From: Lepus europaeus
Lineage: Eukaryota > Chordata > Mammalia > Lagomorpha > Leporidae
Assembly: GCF_033115175.1 (NCBI RefSeq)
Contig: NC_084837.1
Coordinates: forward strand, 26,862,266-26,926,265
Direction of reading: 5' to 3'
Length of the DNA: 64,000 nucleotides
Positions 47,047 to 59,545 of the stretch are shown here, piece by piece. The notes beneath the pieces are model-generated. The model did no database searches and was not told where the DNA came from. It worked only from the letters and a program-made list of their open reading frames with translations. Position 1 is the stretch's first letter, and every line of letters starts with the position of its first letter. A program made the position numbers and the translations under genes.

Positions 47047-47975
47047 GTTGGAGATATTTGGTTTCTTCACTGTGGTGTTTTTTCTTGTTACACTATGGCT
47101 CTATATTAAGTGGACTGTCTGCTTTCAGTGGAGCCTTAGAGGCTTGAGATGAGTGTGGATTGAGAGCTGTGTTTGGTTCCTCAGGGTTGAGGGTGTGTCA
47201 AAGATGACACTCCCAGGTTAGGTGTGGTAAATCTCTCTTTCTTTTTTTGATTTAAAAGGGAAGTAATTCCGCACAGCTGAACGTACTTGGAGGTAGTTAG
47301 CAGGCAAATGATATACCCACAGGAGCCAGAGATCGGAAGCTCTTTCCCACGGACCACACAGGGAATCTCTGCTGCCCTCAGTGTGGGCTCCAATTCTCCT
47401 GCAGTCTCCCACTGGGTTGTCAAGTTAGATGCTAATCTCCTGTTATTTCACCCCTCCCTCCAGAGTCAGGTTTTTCTGCTAGGCTCAGGGCTGGTGCAGA
47501 CCTGAGGTCGCCCTGCTTATGACGTATGTCCAAAATGGCGCCTGCTCTGTCTTGCTCGCCTTTGAGAGGTGAGCGGAGAGAGAGAAACTTGTGTCTGTAT
47601 CGGTCACTTTTTTTATTTTTTTCCTATCTCTCTTCTAGTTAGCCTGGTGAACTTTTCCCCACGGAGTTTCAAGCCTCATTCCCTCTAGCCTCCTCTTTCC
47701 GCTTGCCTGCTGGTATCTCGGGCTATGGAGGTTCGGCTCACCTCGCGTTCCAGCGCTGGTGTGTTGAGTCTGCCGCTGGTGTCCCGAACTTGGGCTCCCA
47801 CGCTCTCCACGCAGGTCCACTGTGAATCACTAGTTCCGGAAGAGTTTCCTCTGCTGTTTCATCCCCTACTCTTCTTTGACCCTGCAGTATCTCCACTTAT
47901 ATTAAACTTTCTCTCCCCCCGGACTAATAGTGTGCTCCCTGCCTATTCCGCCATCTTGCCGCTCTCCTCAGCCTG
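47047..47975 (-). promoter_or_regulatory. L1 5' leader / internal promoter with YY1-type site
   Basis: About 930 bp, GC-richer and CpG-richer than the surroundings. The minus-strand start CAGGCTGAGGAGAGCGG is followed by CAAGATGGCGG (plus 47948-47958), the YY1-type motif at the L1 +1 region that fixes the start of transcription in L1 5' UTRs. A second GCGCCATTTTGGAC lies near 47530. Intact 5' ends are rare among L1 copies, most being 5'-truncated. Confidence 0.8.
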
Positions 47976-47992
47976 TAGACTGAAGATTTCTT

Positions 47993-50900
47993 AAGGATGT
48001 TGACTAGGCTGTGATTATGTTTGCATTTTGCACAGCTCTTAAAACTTAGTTTATAGGATTTTATTAAGTATTTTTGAATTAATCTTTTATTGTATCCCCC
48101 CCCCAAAAAAAAAAAAAAAAGATTTGGTTGACAACTTTTGGGCATTTGTGAAATTACCAGCTCTGTGAGAGCAGATGGGATTCAGAATGGCTCTACCATT
48201 TGTATGAGTGGTCAGGAATGGGTGGCTGGAATAACTAGCATCATCCAGGGCAGCCCTGCAGTCAAGGGTTGTAGTTCAGAGGTCACTGCTACATAGCCTT
48301 GTTTTGGCACCTTCATTGTAGAACCACCTTATTTCAAGAATTTAGACATTTCTACACCTCGTCCATTGGGAAGGAGGGTAGACATGAAGTAATGTTGTTT
48401 AACACTTCATGTCAGAAGATGAATGAAAATGACAAAATGTGTCACCAAAAGTAGGCCATTCTAGGGAATTATCCTAAATAGAAATCAGGCTCAGATCACA
48501 AATTAAACTCCAATGGATCTGATATTCCTTATTTTTGTGGCTTGGCCCAAGACTAGGATGATCATTTGCATGAGCTGTTAAGCTGAAAGAATGGTTAGAT
48601 GATTAGAATGAAGAATTAACATGTCTGAGCAATTGCCACTACTTCTTAGAATGTACCCATGCTGAGTACCAAGCCAAGTGCCTGCAAATTACTGTGACCA
48701 CAATTGAAAGCACAATTAAATCGCCTAAGTACGAGGGAAACCTTGAACTGCTGTATGTTCTCCAAATCATCAAAAGGTAGTTATCTTCTTGACTATTTTG
48801 ACTGAAGAAGAGGTATAAATCAGAGCTACAATTATTGTGATAAAAGGTAACTTAGCAGCTGAACTGGGTGTAAGGAGAGCACAAAGGAATCAAAGGTGCA
48901 AATTAAATTTCCATAATGATAAAAAAATGTGCCTGATATCAAACAGTGAGATACCCTAATAGCTGATAAATAACCTCATTGCTATGTACCTTAGTGTACC
49001 TTTCTCACATTTTATGATAATTATTTCTTGCCTGGGAACATTTGTTAAGAAAAACATTGGACACTTTACAATAGAAAGGTCATAGTTACACTTTTCTAAT
49101 TAAATTTTAGGATGAATCAAATGCATGCTTTGATTCGTGCTATATCTGTAGAATTTTGATGGTATGATTCCAGTGGGCTTGTGACAATCACAAGAATGTT
49201 AAAACAAGTCTAATAAAAAATGGGGTGATAATGGTGTAATTAGTATACTTTGATGTAGTTTTAACATTCATAAGTGCTGTTTTTGGAAACTTTGGTATAT
49301 ATACATACATGAACACACACATACACACAAAGTACTAAAACTGGTACTTAGGATGAACAAAGACATTCATTAAACAACATTCTGATTATTCTTTTCTGTA
49401 TCTCTTTACTATTTCATTTCTATCCATTTTATTCCTTATAAAGTACAGATACTCAATGCTGAGTACGTTTTTCAAAGCAAAGATGAAAATTCAGGGAAAG
49501 GGGTTGATGTTTATCCAATTATTTGTCAAATATTTTAATGAAAGGCCAATTTTATAGCTACTGTGATGTGGCTAAGTTTGGGCGTGTAGCTCGCTAATGG
49601 AAGCAGACAAGGTAAACACAAATTATGCTCGTAATAGCATAATAAAACATTGTTCAAAACCAAGAATAATTAGTGTTGTTAAAGTAGTTGTTAATTTTGC
49701 TGAACATGGATGTATTAGACACTGCTCTGCTTGAAATATGCATTAATCTTCATAACAGCTCTAGGAATTCTTACTATTATCCCTAGTTTTCAGGTGATCA
49801 GATAGAGATAGTGTGTATTTATTTAAAAATGCCTGCATACAATTGCATATATTATGTATATGTGTACTTATATGTGCATATGTACAATGGAATAATCACA
49901 TTTTCAAATATTGTGAAACCTGAACTATTCACATAGCAGTGAATAGTTAAGTCTTTCTAAATCAGTAGTGATATAAATCATCATCTTACTCAGCTGTGTA
50001 ACATTCTAATATTATTGGCAGATACTAGAAACCTAATAGTTTTTATCAAGAACAATGTTTTGATAAAATACACCTATTTATACTTACTGTTATCAGTGCT
50101 ATTACTTTAAGTGAAATTCCTAGGTTAGATTTCAATTTTGCTACATAATCTGAAAGTGCTGTTTGAAAGCACTGTTGAAATCAGTCCTATAGATCAATAC
50201 TCATTTTTCTCTACTCTTACAAGTGCTTGGTATTAACAATCAATAATATCTAGTTATTGAAAACTGCTTGAAAAAAATAGTGTGCTAGCACGCTATTAGT
50301 TGAAAGTGTATTTACTTGATTATGAATGAGCTTTTTAAAAAATTATGCTCTCCCTATCTATCTATCTATCTATCTATTGTCTATATAGCTATCTATTTAA
50401 ACCAGTCTGGGCACAGGACTTTCTATAGGTTATAACTTCCTGATGTTATATATTTAGATGCTCAAAATGTCCCAGATGGACCACTGAAAACTCATTTAAG
50501 CTGGCTCTCGTGTTCTATTGATGTTTACTACTTTGTTGTATAATATTTTAATTTTGGATAGGAATGGTAGAAAGAGAAAAATCACAAGTTGGCAACCACC
50601 AATAATGATTCTCTTCTAGACAGAATCATTAATGGAGGCAAAAACTAGCAGATTAAAATGTGATTACATATCACCCTTTAGATTGTTAAGAATTCCTAAG
50701 GGAAACTTAGTAACTTTGAAATGAAGAACTCTGATGACCCCATCTTAACCATGTAAGTAAAGTTAACATCACCAGTAAGAGGACAGACACATACTATCTA
50801 CAATACGATGCACTGGAAGCACATGTGTGCTTAGTGACATTCTTTTCCTAAAGGCATAAGCCAATCTAAATCTCAACTGAGAGATATTGTAAAACGTAAC

Positions 50901-51194
50901 CAAACTATAGTCCTATCAAGGCATGTAGAGACTAAGGAATCCTGACAAGATGTAAAGATATAAGAACTAAATGTGGCATTTGATTATGAATTAGATCCTG
51001 GACTGAAAAAAAAAAAAAACAACTAATTTGTATTGCTATAGAATATCTAAGAAAAATATTGGTGAAATATAAACACTGTTTCTAGATTACATTGTTGGTA
51101 ATTTTCTGATAATGGGATTTGTAACTGTAATTATGTAAAATAATGGCCTTACTTTTTGGAAATACACACTGAATTGCCAAAAGTAGGTTTCTGG
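47993..51194. other. No gene seen; ancient-repeat traces
   Basis: A C9/A18 run lies at 48098-48120. A weak MIR is at 49695-49805 (ATTAATCTTCATAACAGCTC). AT-rich elsewhere, with no supported ORF. Confidence 0.5.
50354..50378. repeat. (CTAT)n microsatellite
   Basis: About six CTAT units. Confidence 0.9.
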
Positions 51195-51445
51195 TAGGCA
51201 TTTGGTGCTGGCATGTCTGCATTCCATCTTGCAGTGCCTGAGTTCAAGCCTCCACTCTGTTTCTGATCAAGCTTCATATTAATGTATACCCTCAGAGGCA
51301 GCAAGTGGTGACTCAAGTAGTTGATATCTTGCCATTTATGTGGGAGACTTGGGTGGAGTTCCAGGCTCTTGGCTTCAGCATGGCCCAGCTCCAGCTATTG
51401 CTGGCATTTGGAGAAAGAACAAGTGTGTGAAACTTTTTAGTATGG
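51195..51445 (+). repeat. CSINE, sense, old and 3'-decayed
   Basis: TGGTGCTGGCATGTCTGCAT, CAGTGCCTGAGTTCAAGCC, ATGTGGGAGACTTGGGTGGA and TGGCATTTGGAGAAAGAAC. No A-rich tail is left. Confidence 0.6.
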
Positions 51446-52850
51446 GCTGCCTTTTTCTCTGTGGGCTGGGTCATATGAACATGATCAAACTGCCATTTTG
51501 ATAATGTGATAATTCCTGATAAGTCCAAACATGAATCAGAGATATGTAATCTAATTTATGAAAAAACTTAAATGGATTTTGTGTTTTTTGATTTGTATGG
51601 GTTACATTATTTTTATCTAATCTCATATATATTAGTAAAAAAAAAACCTTAAAAGAACAAAACAGACTTAATAAATTGACTTGAGTATACTTAACACTAT
51701 ATGCAATATTTTGCATGATAATCCGATACTATTATCTTTTTCTCCCAACAATGACAACAGAGCTTTGTTTCATGCCACGAAATTGTTAAGATGAAGTGCT
51801 ACCGTGAGCTTCTTCCAGAATGTCTAACAGTCAGCATTATAGCTGGGGTTTAGGATAATCCTGTCCTGTATTCTATTTCAAATCAAAGAGAGTTTATTGA
51901 AGTAATACCATAGACCGTTTTAAGGTGTAGTACTATTAGATTTTCAAGGATGAGGAGACCCATTTTAAAGTAATGCCTTAGACAAACCCTCCATGAATGA
52001 GCTTAGGAGTAGAAGTGGAAAAGTTGAAGTTGACTCTTTAAAAAGAATAATGTTCTTCAAAAACTAAGAATAAAAATGTTTACATCTCTGCTATTAAGAC
52101 AATGTGAGACTATAATGAGAAGAAGCCAAAAATGTTCAAGTCCCTACTGCTTAGACAATATAAGTCTGTAATGGGAAGAAGAATGGACATACAGCTAATG
52201 AAAGTGAAAAAAAAAATACAGAAGAAGGCATGTTCTCAAAAAGTAGAGCTAAATTAGAAATTTTAGGAAGACAAAGATGCAGTAAATTATGTAACAAAAA
52301 CTGCAATTAAATGTAATTTATAGTGACATAAAATGGGCTTTCCATTTAGCAAAGACCAGTTGTAAAAAATACCTCATACAGCTCCAGGTAGTGCTGATGC
52401 TTGGTGATGCATCCTAATTGTCTTCCAAGTCCTTCGTTGGGTGCTTTAATTAACCTTTGTAACCCAGTCCTCAGCCTAATCCTCAACCATAGCGGAGCTG
52501 CTACAGAATTATGATCCTGTTCAGCAGTGGGTCACCAAATTGAATGATGGGAGCTTGCAAATTCCAGGCCTTTTCTCCTTCCAGGGACTGTGGAAAGAAA
52601 TGAAAGATAAGAAAGTTGGTAATGTTAGAGTGCTGTACATTTTCAGTAGCTTTTAGCTCTCTTTCTGATGGACTTTCCTTTCCTTAGATAAATAATACTT
52701 AGTATTTGTTAATATCTACCAGAAGGTTCAGTCTTAGTAAATTTATCATTATTTTGATAAAGAAAAATGTCTTTAGAAATGAGCAAATGCAATATTAGGC
52801 ATTTTAGATGATGTGAAGCAATGTTATAAGAATGCTTAGTACTTTTTTTA
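51446..52850. other. No gene; 56-bp tandem duplication
   Basis: At 52075-52130 and 52131-52186 an imperfect duplication shares TAGACAATATAAGTCTGTAATG-like cores (TAAGACAATGTGAGACTATAATG in the first unit). The rest is unassigned. Confidence 0.5.
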
Positions 52851-53184
52851 AAAAAAAGATTTATTTATTTACTTGAAAGTCAGAGTTACAAGAGAGGAGA
52901 GGCAGAGAGAGAGAGAGAGAGAGAGGTCTTCCATCCAATGCTTCACTCCCCAACTGGTGGCAACGGCCAGAGCTGCGCCGATCTGAAGTCAGGAGCCAGG
53001 AGCTTCTTGCGGGTCTCCCATGTAGGTGCAGGAGCCCAGACACTTGGACCATCTTCTTCTGCTTTCCCAGGCCACAGCAGATTGCTGGATTGGAAGTGGC
53101 GTAGCTCAGTTTCAAACCGGCACCCATACGGGATACTGGCACTGCAGGCCAGGACATTAACCCACTGCGCCACTGTGCTGGCCC
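52851..53184 (-). repeat. CSINE, antisense
   Basis: AAAAGATTTATTTATTTACT, (GA)n, ATGCTTCACTCCCCAACTGG, ending CACTGTGCTGGCCCC. TGCTTAGTACTT is duplicated on both sides. Confidence 0.9.
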
Positions 53185-53478
53185 CATGAGTGCTTAGTAC
53201 TTCTATAGGAAGCAGTAGAGCCTTGCTCACTTTGTCCCTGCTTCATGGATTATATAGCTCTTGAAGAAGTAGTCAGAATTAATGAGTGAGTTGTTATTGT
53301 CTGGGTGATATTTAGAGAACCAAGTTGGCAAATATTTGGAATAGCACTTTAAATTTCTCTGAGCATAGAATTGCACATATTATAAAATTAGGTAAGGTAA
53401 CTGGCATATAAATAAACTTATATTTCAATTTTCCTTCTCATACTTTTGAATACTTGATAGTAATGTTTGTATATATGT

Positions 53479-53511
<33 letters not shown>

Positions 53512-54179
53512 TCTCATTAGTGTTTTTATGATAGAGACATCAGAAGCCTTGTGGCCTACACAGTCGATACCTTGTTGTTAAGTATGGGAGAGTCCTTTTT
53601 GCCTGATTATAGTGAGGTTACAATGTGGCTAAAATGCACTTGCCAGTTTCCCCTCCATGTGATTAAAATGTATTGGCCTGCAAGACACTTTCCTTCAGGC
53701 CTGGTCTCTCTCTGCCAATTCGTGTTTACACTCAGATGAAGACACAGGGTTAAGAAAAGTGTTTCTGTTGTCATGGGTTCCAAAAATTTTTCAGTGAAGT
53801 AGGATCCTATAGCCTGTAACTATAATGTTAACATGAATTGGAAATAAATTATTATATATTACACTCCAAAATGGAGTCTATTTATTACAGCAGCTAGCAT
53901 TACCTTAACATATATAAAAGGTGAATTAATAGTATGAAAGCTGAACTTGAATTCTAAAATAAACAAAGGAGGAATGGAAGAATAAGTTTAAAAGTAAAAA
54001 TGTTCAGAAAAAATATATGGGGCAAACAATGGTGTTAAATAAGACATGAACATAAATAGAAGAAATAAAAACAGGTATATTCCAAACTGTGAATAGATTA
54101 TTTCTAATAAAATGTAGATGGAGTTGAAATGAAACCTACCTGTATGCTGTTTACAGGAAATCAACTATAAAATTGTTTT
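53185..54179. other. No gene seen
   Basis: AT-rich, includes an (AT)n run at 53471-53511. Confidence 0.5.
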
Positions 54180-54490
54180 GAAGATTTAATTATTTATTTT
54201 TTTATTTGAAAGGCAGAGTGATAAAGAGGGAGAGGGAGAGGGAGAGGAAGAGAGAGAGAGGGGAAGATCTTCCATCTGCTGGTTTACTCCCTAGATAGTT
54301 GCAACATCCAGGGCTAGAAACCCAAGCCAGAATCCAGGTACTATATCCTCTCCCAATTGGGTGGTGGGGTCTCAGTTACTTGGGCTGTCTTCCATTGCTT
54401 TCCTATGTCTATTAGTAGGTAACTGGATCAGAAGAGGAGCAGCTGGGATTTGAACCTACTCAATTCAAGCTATTAGGGGATTCTCCCACT
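54180..54490 (-). repeat. CSINE, antisense, 5' end lost
   Basis: GAAGATTTAATTATTTATTT, GGGAGAGGGAGAGGAAGAG, CTGGTTTACTCCCTAGATAG and GGATTTGAACCTACTC. The 5' GGCCGGC end is not recognisable. Confidence 0.75.
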
Positions 54491-55989
54491 TTGGGTTGTC
54501 TTATAGATAAACTTCACCTAGGAAGGGAGTCAAGGAACTTAGTCCTGGTTGTGGGGGAGAAGCATTGAGACAGGTATAGCAAGAAATGTTTCCTAAATGG
54601 AATCTGAAGAAGTCTACTTAGAAATGATTATCTGCATATCTGAAGTCAACAGAATTATCTTGTTTTCTGATATCAGGATCCATGTTTTTGGAAGTAAGAG
54701 GTACATCTTGAAATAAACCAGAAAACACCTTAATATTAATCATTTTTTTCATATAGTTTGGATATCAGAAAGAACACCTGGGTATTCTGGGATAAGTTTA
54801 TATTTCTCCAAATCAATTTCTCAGAGAAATGTTTCACTTTCAGATTCCTGCATGATCCTTGTCATAAACACATTGAGATGGCCTGGTTGATTCAAGGCTT
54901 CCTTATCAATGGAATTACCCTCACAATCTGAACTGTGTCTACTTTATTTATTAATTCTGGTCCCTTCATATTCAGGCATCATTCAGACTCTTGACAAGTT
55001 CCTTGAGTTCTCTACTGGGAACTGCATTGGTACTGTCTTTTAAAGGTCGATTCTTCCTGGGAATGGAGAACCAAATCTTCCTACTCATAATCACCAGATT
55101 TTTTTTTTTTTTATCTTCAGTTGAAGAGATTGTGGTTATTTTTCAGAAGTACTTGAACTCATTCTTTATGGGGGTCAGAGCAAGTCCCCATTCTTGCAGA
55201 TGTCCATGTTCTGTGACACAGCAATGATGTACTTCAACCGATGAACCATGATTGTGGCATCACATACCCCTCACCTCATGAGCCCAAGTATAAAAATTTT
55301 GAAGAAAGATTGACAGTCAAGAGGTCTTGACTAAGAATAACAGTATTGGAAAATACAAACATAAAGAAAACATAGATGGCAGTATTAATATCTAGGTTGA
55401 ATATAAGATTAGGAATACTAAATAAGAAAAACAGTTTTGCATATTACTAAACATGCCTAATTCAAATGACATACATTAGTAATAAACACATATGAAATAT
55501 GCATGGTAATGAAGAAAATCTTCACAAATTTTTTAGAATGTACAGTGTTGTCATTTTACTCTATGTGCTTGTCAATATAATTGAAGTAATTATAAATGAA
55601 AAAAAAATGTCTTAACTACTTTAAGTTAGAAAAATATACACCTAGACTGCCCATATGTCACTGAGAAATTCTAAAAAGATTATGATACATATAAAAACAA
55701 TGGAAAGGAGAGTTCTTCATGCCCATGGAAAATAGACAAAGCTGAGTGCTAGGGATTCTCTGTAGCCTTAGAATGTTTCTGACTAAAATAAGAAAACAAA
55801 TTGAGAAATTAAGTACTCATCTTTAAAATAACTAAATGCATTTGTTGGGAATTCAGGTCATATTATGTAAATTCCATGGCTGTAGGAATTTAGTCTATTT
55901 GTTTAGTTTTAGAATCTTAGCTCTAGTGGTGTGCTTAGCTCAAAGAGGTTTCAGGAAATATGAGTGAAATAAATTATAGGAATCCCAAT
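54491..55989. other. No gene seen
   Basis: AT-rich, no repeat family recognised. Confidence 0.5.
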
Positions 55990-56200
55990 AATAAAAATAA
56001 CTGCTGTTTACTCAGCATTTAGAAGGCAGTGATCCCTGTCTTTTACATGAGTTTTGTTCCATCCACTCAGCAATCCTATGAAGGTATCGAATTTTTATGA
56101 ATGAAAAAATTAGAGTTAAAAGAGGTTAAATGAATTTTCTAACCTAAAAAAAGCTAGCAGGTGTCAGGACCTGGATGAGAACCTCTTTATGTCTTAGTTT
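55990..56200 (+). repeat. MIR SINE
   Basis: AACTGCTGTTTACTCAGCAT, ACTCAGCAATCCTATGAAGG and GAGGTTAAATGAATTTTCTA follow the MIR order. Confidence 0.5.
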
Positions 56201-56454
56201 TTAAAAACAATAACGTGCTACATCATTGTTGCACCTGGGAATAAGAGAACCTGAATAATTTTGCAAAGGGAGGCTTGAATTTTCCTACAAAAGCTGTAAG
56301 AATTTGGAAAGAGCAAATTTTAACAGGTGCAGCCCGATGTAATTATGGAGGTACAGAAGTCCAGGTGTCTGATCAAGCTTAGCTCCCTGCTGCCTTACAT
56401 TGCCTTTGTGAAAAGTAATGGGTCAATTAATGAACTTACGAGGTGAACTCCACT

Positions 56455-57105
56455 AGTTTCCAGTGTCTGCTATAAGAATCACCACAGAGTGGTGGCTTAA
56501 AACAACAGAAATTTATTCTCTTCTGGTTGTGGAGCCCAGAATCAGAAATCAAGTTTGTCAATAGTATGTGCTGTGCTCCCTCTGAAGGCTCTGAGGGAGA
56601 GTCCGTTCCCTCACTGCCTTCATATGTGTGTGTGTGATAGCATCGCTTTCATAAAGACAATTTTGATACCATTTACTTCTGTACCATCTGGATAATCCAA
56701 GGCAAGTGTCTCATTTCAAAATCCTTTATCTGTGACAGGTGTCTGGTTCAGTGATGAACTTGCCTCTTGGGAGCCTGTAGCCCATATCAGAGCCCCTGGG
56801 TTTGCGTTCTGGACCCACCTATGATCCAGCTCCCTGCTAAAGTGCATCTTGAGAGGCAGCAAATGATGGCTCAAGTACTTGGATTTCTGCCACCCACGTG
56901 GGAGGCCTTGATTGAATTTGAAGCTCCCAGTATTGGCCCTGCCTGTTGGGGCATTTGGAGAGTGAACCAATGGATGGAAGATTGATCTCTCTCACCCTCT
57001 GTCATCCTTTCAAATAAAATTTTAAGTAGATGTTTCTAAAAGTGGACTCAATTTTTTACATCTATAATTACCTTGTATCAAAATAAGGTCATATTTACGG
57101 GTTGC
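56455..57105 (-). repeat. MaLR-like LTR, antisense, split by a CSINE
   Basis: GTGGTGGCTTAAAACAACAG and AAATTTATTCTCTTCTGGTT start the reversed LTR; TCTGAAGGCTCTGAGGGAGA follows. After the SINE, TATCAAAATAAGGTCATATT completes it. Same family pattern as 20372-21395, opposite direction. Confidence 0.6.
56728..57027 (+). repeat. CSINE, sense, old, in MaLR LTR
   Basis: ATGATCCAGCTCCCTGCTAA, CACCCACGTGGGAGGCC, GAGTGAACCAATGGATGGAAG and TTTCAAATAAAATTTTAAG. The 5' quarter is diverged. Confidence 0.75.
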
Positions 57106-58984
57106 AGGCAGTAGAACTTGGTATCATCTGTTGGCCATTACTTAATTTACTACAGGAACTTATTAAGAGGGAGTTCCAGGCTTTCTGGAGGAAGTAGTGA
57201 ATCATTTTCAACAGTTCAGGTAAATACTGCTTAAAGAATTGAAAAAACAGAATTGTTTTGGGCTCAGAATTTGGGAGAAAGCTTTTTGAAGGTAAGATCC
57301 ACATTGCACTAGACGATGTGGGATTTTTGTGGCAAAAAAGTGAGCAGAAACCTAGAGCTGAGGTGGCGAAGATAAATTTTGCATTAATCAGGAAGTCTTT
57401 TGGGTAAGACTTGGTCAATATTATTCAGGGTAGTCAGTACTCATGTATTATTATGTAATTAATGGCAAGGAACTATGTTTTGAAAACTGGCTGTGTGAAT
57501 TGTTGAATGCAAGGCAGCATTCTCCAATAAAGCTTCTTTCTCTGGCAGATGTGGAAGTAGCAGATCAGAAATCCCCAGTGTTCCTCTCTGTGCACATTGA
57601 GCAGCCATTTGTTTCCTTGTATTAGTGCTGAGCACATGCATTTTTCAGTAAGGAGCCTCTGAGATTCTCAACAGTGGAAAGTGGTCCAAACATAGAAAAT
57701 ACCTTTAAAAAAATGGAGGTAACATCTAGAGATTCGAGAAGTAGAGGCTGGGCTCTTGAAGGATTATCAATCTCTACCAATGTGGGTTCATTCTAAATAT
57801 AAATCCTCAGTTACCCAAGTGTCTTGCATAGTGCTTTCAGCTGTCTTATGTCTTGCAGCAGCTGATCACTTGGGGCTTAGAGACTCTGGCAACTTTATTT
57901 TTGCAAAGGATGTATTTATTCTGTTGGGGAACGTCATCGTTTTTCTTCATTCACCCTGACATTTTGTCCATTATATTCTGAGTTTGCCCACAGGACAGAA
58001 ATAAATAGCTCCATCTTCTTTAAAAACAAAGTATGAATTGAATACATTTAGGAGCTGCATGGTGCTCCTGATGTTGATCGAAGGGTATCTTTCTTCAATT
58101 TATTCATTCTTCCTTTTTTTCCTAAAGGACATTGGCTATTTATTATGATTCATGGAAAAAGCTCTTGGCATCATGGAAAGAGCCAGAATAATTTTGAGTA
58201 ATATCTGGGAATAACCAGAGAATATTGAAAATCTGATTTACTGTCCTATACCACAGAAATTACACTTGCAACTTAGCATGTGAATGCTTACGCATCCTAC
58301 CCTCATGTAAATTAACCGTGTGTTGTTTTTCAGGAAAGAGTGGTTGCAGTATAGAGGCCTTCAACATTTCACTCCTTGGCTTCATAAGAGAGTACTAATT
58401 CTCAGGGAACTGGCTCTCAGCGGCTTGTCAAAATGGAGGGTTCTTTCCCAGTAGCAATTTCACAGTGAAACCCTTTTGGTCTGCATGGGATCGCAGTACT
58501 CTTACCGGAAGTGGAATTCAAGAGTACTCTTCAAAGTCTTTCTTATCCCTCCTTAGCTTCTAAAGAATGTTAAGGACCCTGCTGCTTCTTTGAATTTTCC
58601 CAAGGTGCACTTCTGACACTGAGACTTGGGTCTCACCTGAGTTTGATCACCCAGGTGGTAAAGAAGCTGGTCAGGCAGAGAGAATTAATATCCTAGCTCC
58701 CTTCTGACTCGAATTGATGTCCTTGGACCTCTCCTGCTGTTTTTGCCTGCTTCCCAACAGCTTTATGTATGATCTAAAGAAAATAGATAACATTAGACAG
58801 CTTCACATTTGGTAAAAGAAATTCTAGGATATAAATAATGCTTCCATATACACACATTCAATGGGGTTTTAAATATCAGTTACACTTTTTATAGACCAGT
58901 TCTTTCCCTGCTCTGCAATAGGTAAAATTATAAGATAGTCTTTAAGATTCCTGGCCTTTGGAGTTCACATACTTTTCCCCAGTT
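57106..58984. other. No gene seen
   Basis: Short ORFs at 57095-57418 and 57443-57641 overlap on opposite strands, with no domain. Confidence 0.5.
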
Positions 58985-59545
58985 ATTCAGGCAAAGACTA
59001 ACATAGGTGTTGTTGTGGGTAGGCTTTGAAGATATAATTAAGGCATCAAAATAGGTGATTTTAAACGAAGGAGATTATTGGATGAAACTGAGTTAAAACA
59101 TGAACTCTTTAAACATAGATTTGGACATGGATGTCAAAGAGATGAAAGTTGAAAGGGATATGGTGTGAAGGAGATTCTGTATGGGCTGCATTTAGGATGA
59201 AAGGGACCACATGGCAAGGAATGTAGGTTTTAACTAGAAGCTGAGGCCAGTCGATGGCAAGGAATGTAGGCTGTGCCTGGAAGCTGAGGCCAGTCACTGG
59301 CTACCGCCATCCAGGAGTAAGAAACGCGATCCTGAAGGCACACAGAACTGAATTTTGGCAATCACTTTTATGAGCCTCGATGAAGATTTTTCTTGAGCCT
59401 CCACATAAAAAGTCAGCCTGCACACCACCTTAATTTCAGCCATGTGATGTTTGGAGTACAAAATTAGTTGTCTCCACGCTAGACTTTTGACCCCCAGGAA
59501 TGAACTAATAGGTTTTATTTTTAAGTTCCCTAATTTTGTAATAAT
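58985..59545 (+). repeat. MaLR-like LTR, sense, with internal 43-bp duplication
   Basis: GTAGGTTTTAACTAGAAGC, GATCCTGAAGGCACACAGAA, CGATGAAGATTTTTCTTGAG, CCTTAATTTCAGCCATGTGA. A 43-bp unit beginning ATGGCAAGGAATGTAGG is tandemly repeated at 59211-59253 and 59254-59296. Confidence 0.55.

Larger units (their letters stand above)
42839..47992 (-). mobile_element. ORF1-only L1 composite (HAL1-like), complete ends
   Basis: Target duplication TAGACTGAAGATTTCTT at 42839-42855 and 47976-47992, with an L1-endonuclease-like cut TTCTT/AA. The element (42856-47975, minus strand, 5.12 kb) has: 5' leader 47975-47047 beginning CAGGCTGAGGAGAGCGG plus a YY1-type site; intact ORF1 (46009-47046); about 1.9 kb AT-rich and ORF-poor (46008 to about 44200); a segment with a possible retroviral gag/pro resemblance (about 44193-43700); the lagomorph L1 3' end and a short poly(A). 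I see no ORF2 endonuclease or reverse-transcriptase motif. If the layout is family-wide it is a non-autonomous LINE needing L1 ORF2p in trans. If not, it is a single L1 copy with ORF2 deleted. Confidence 0.88.
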
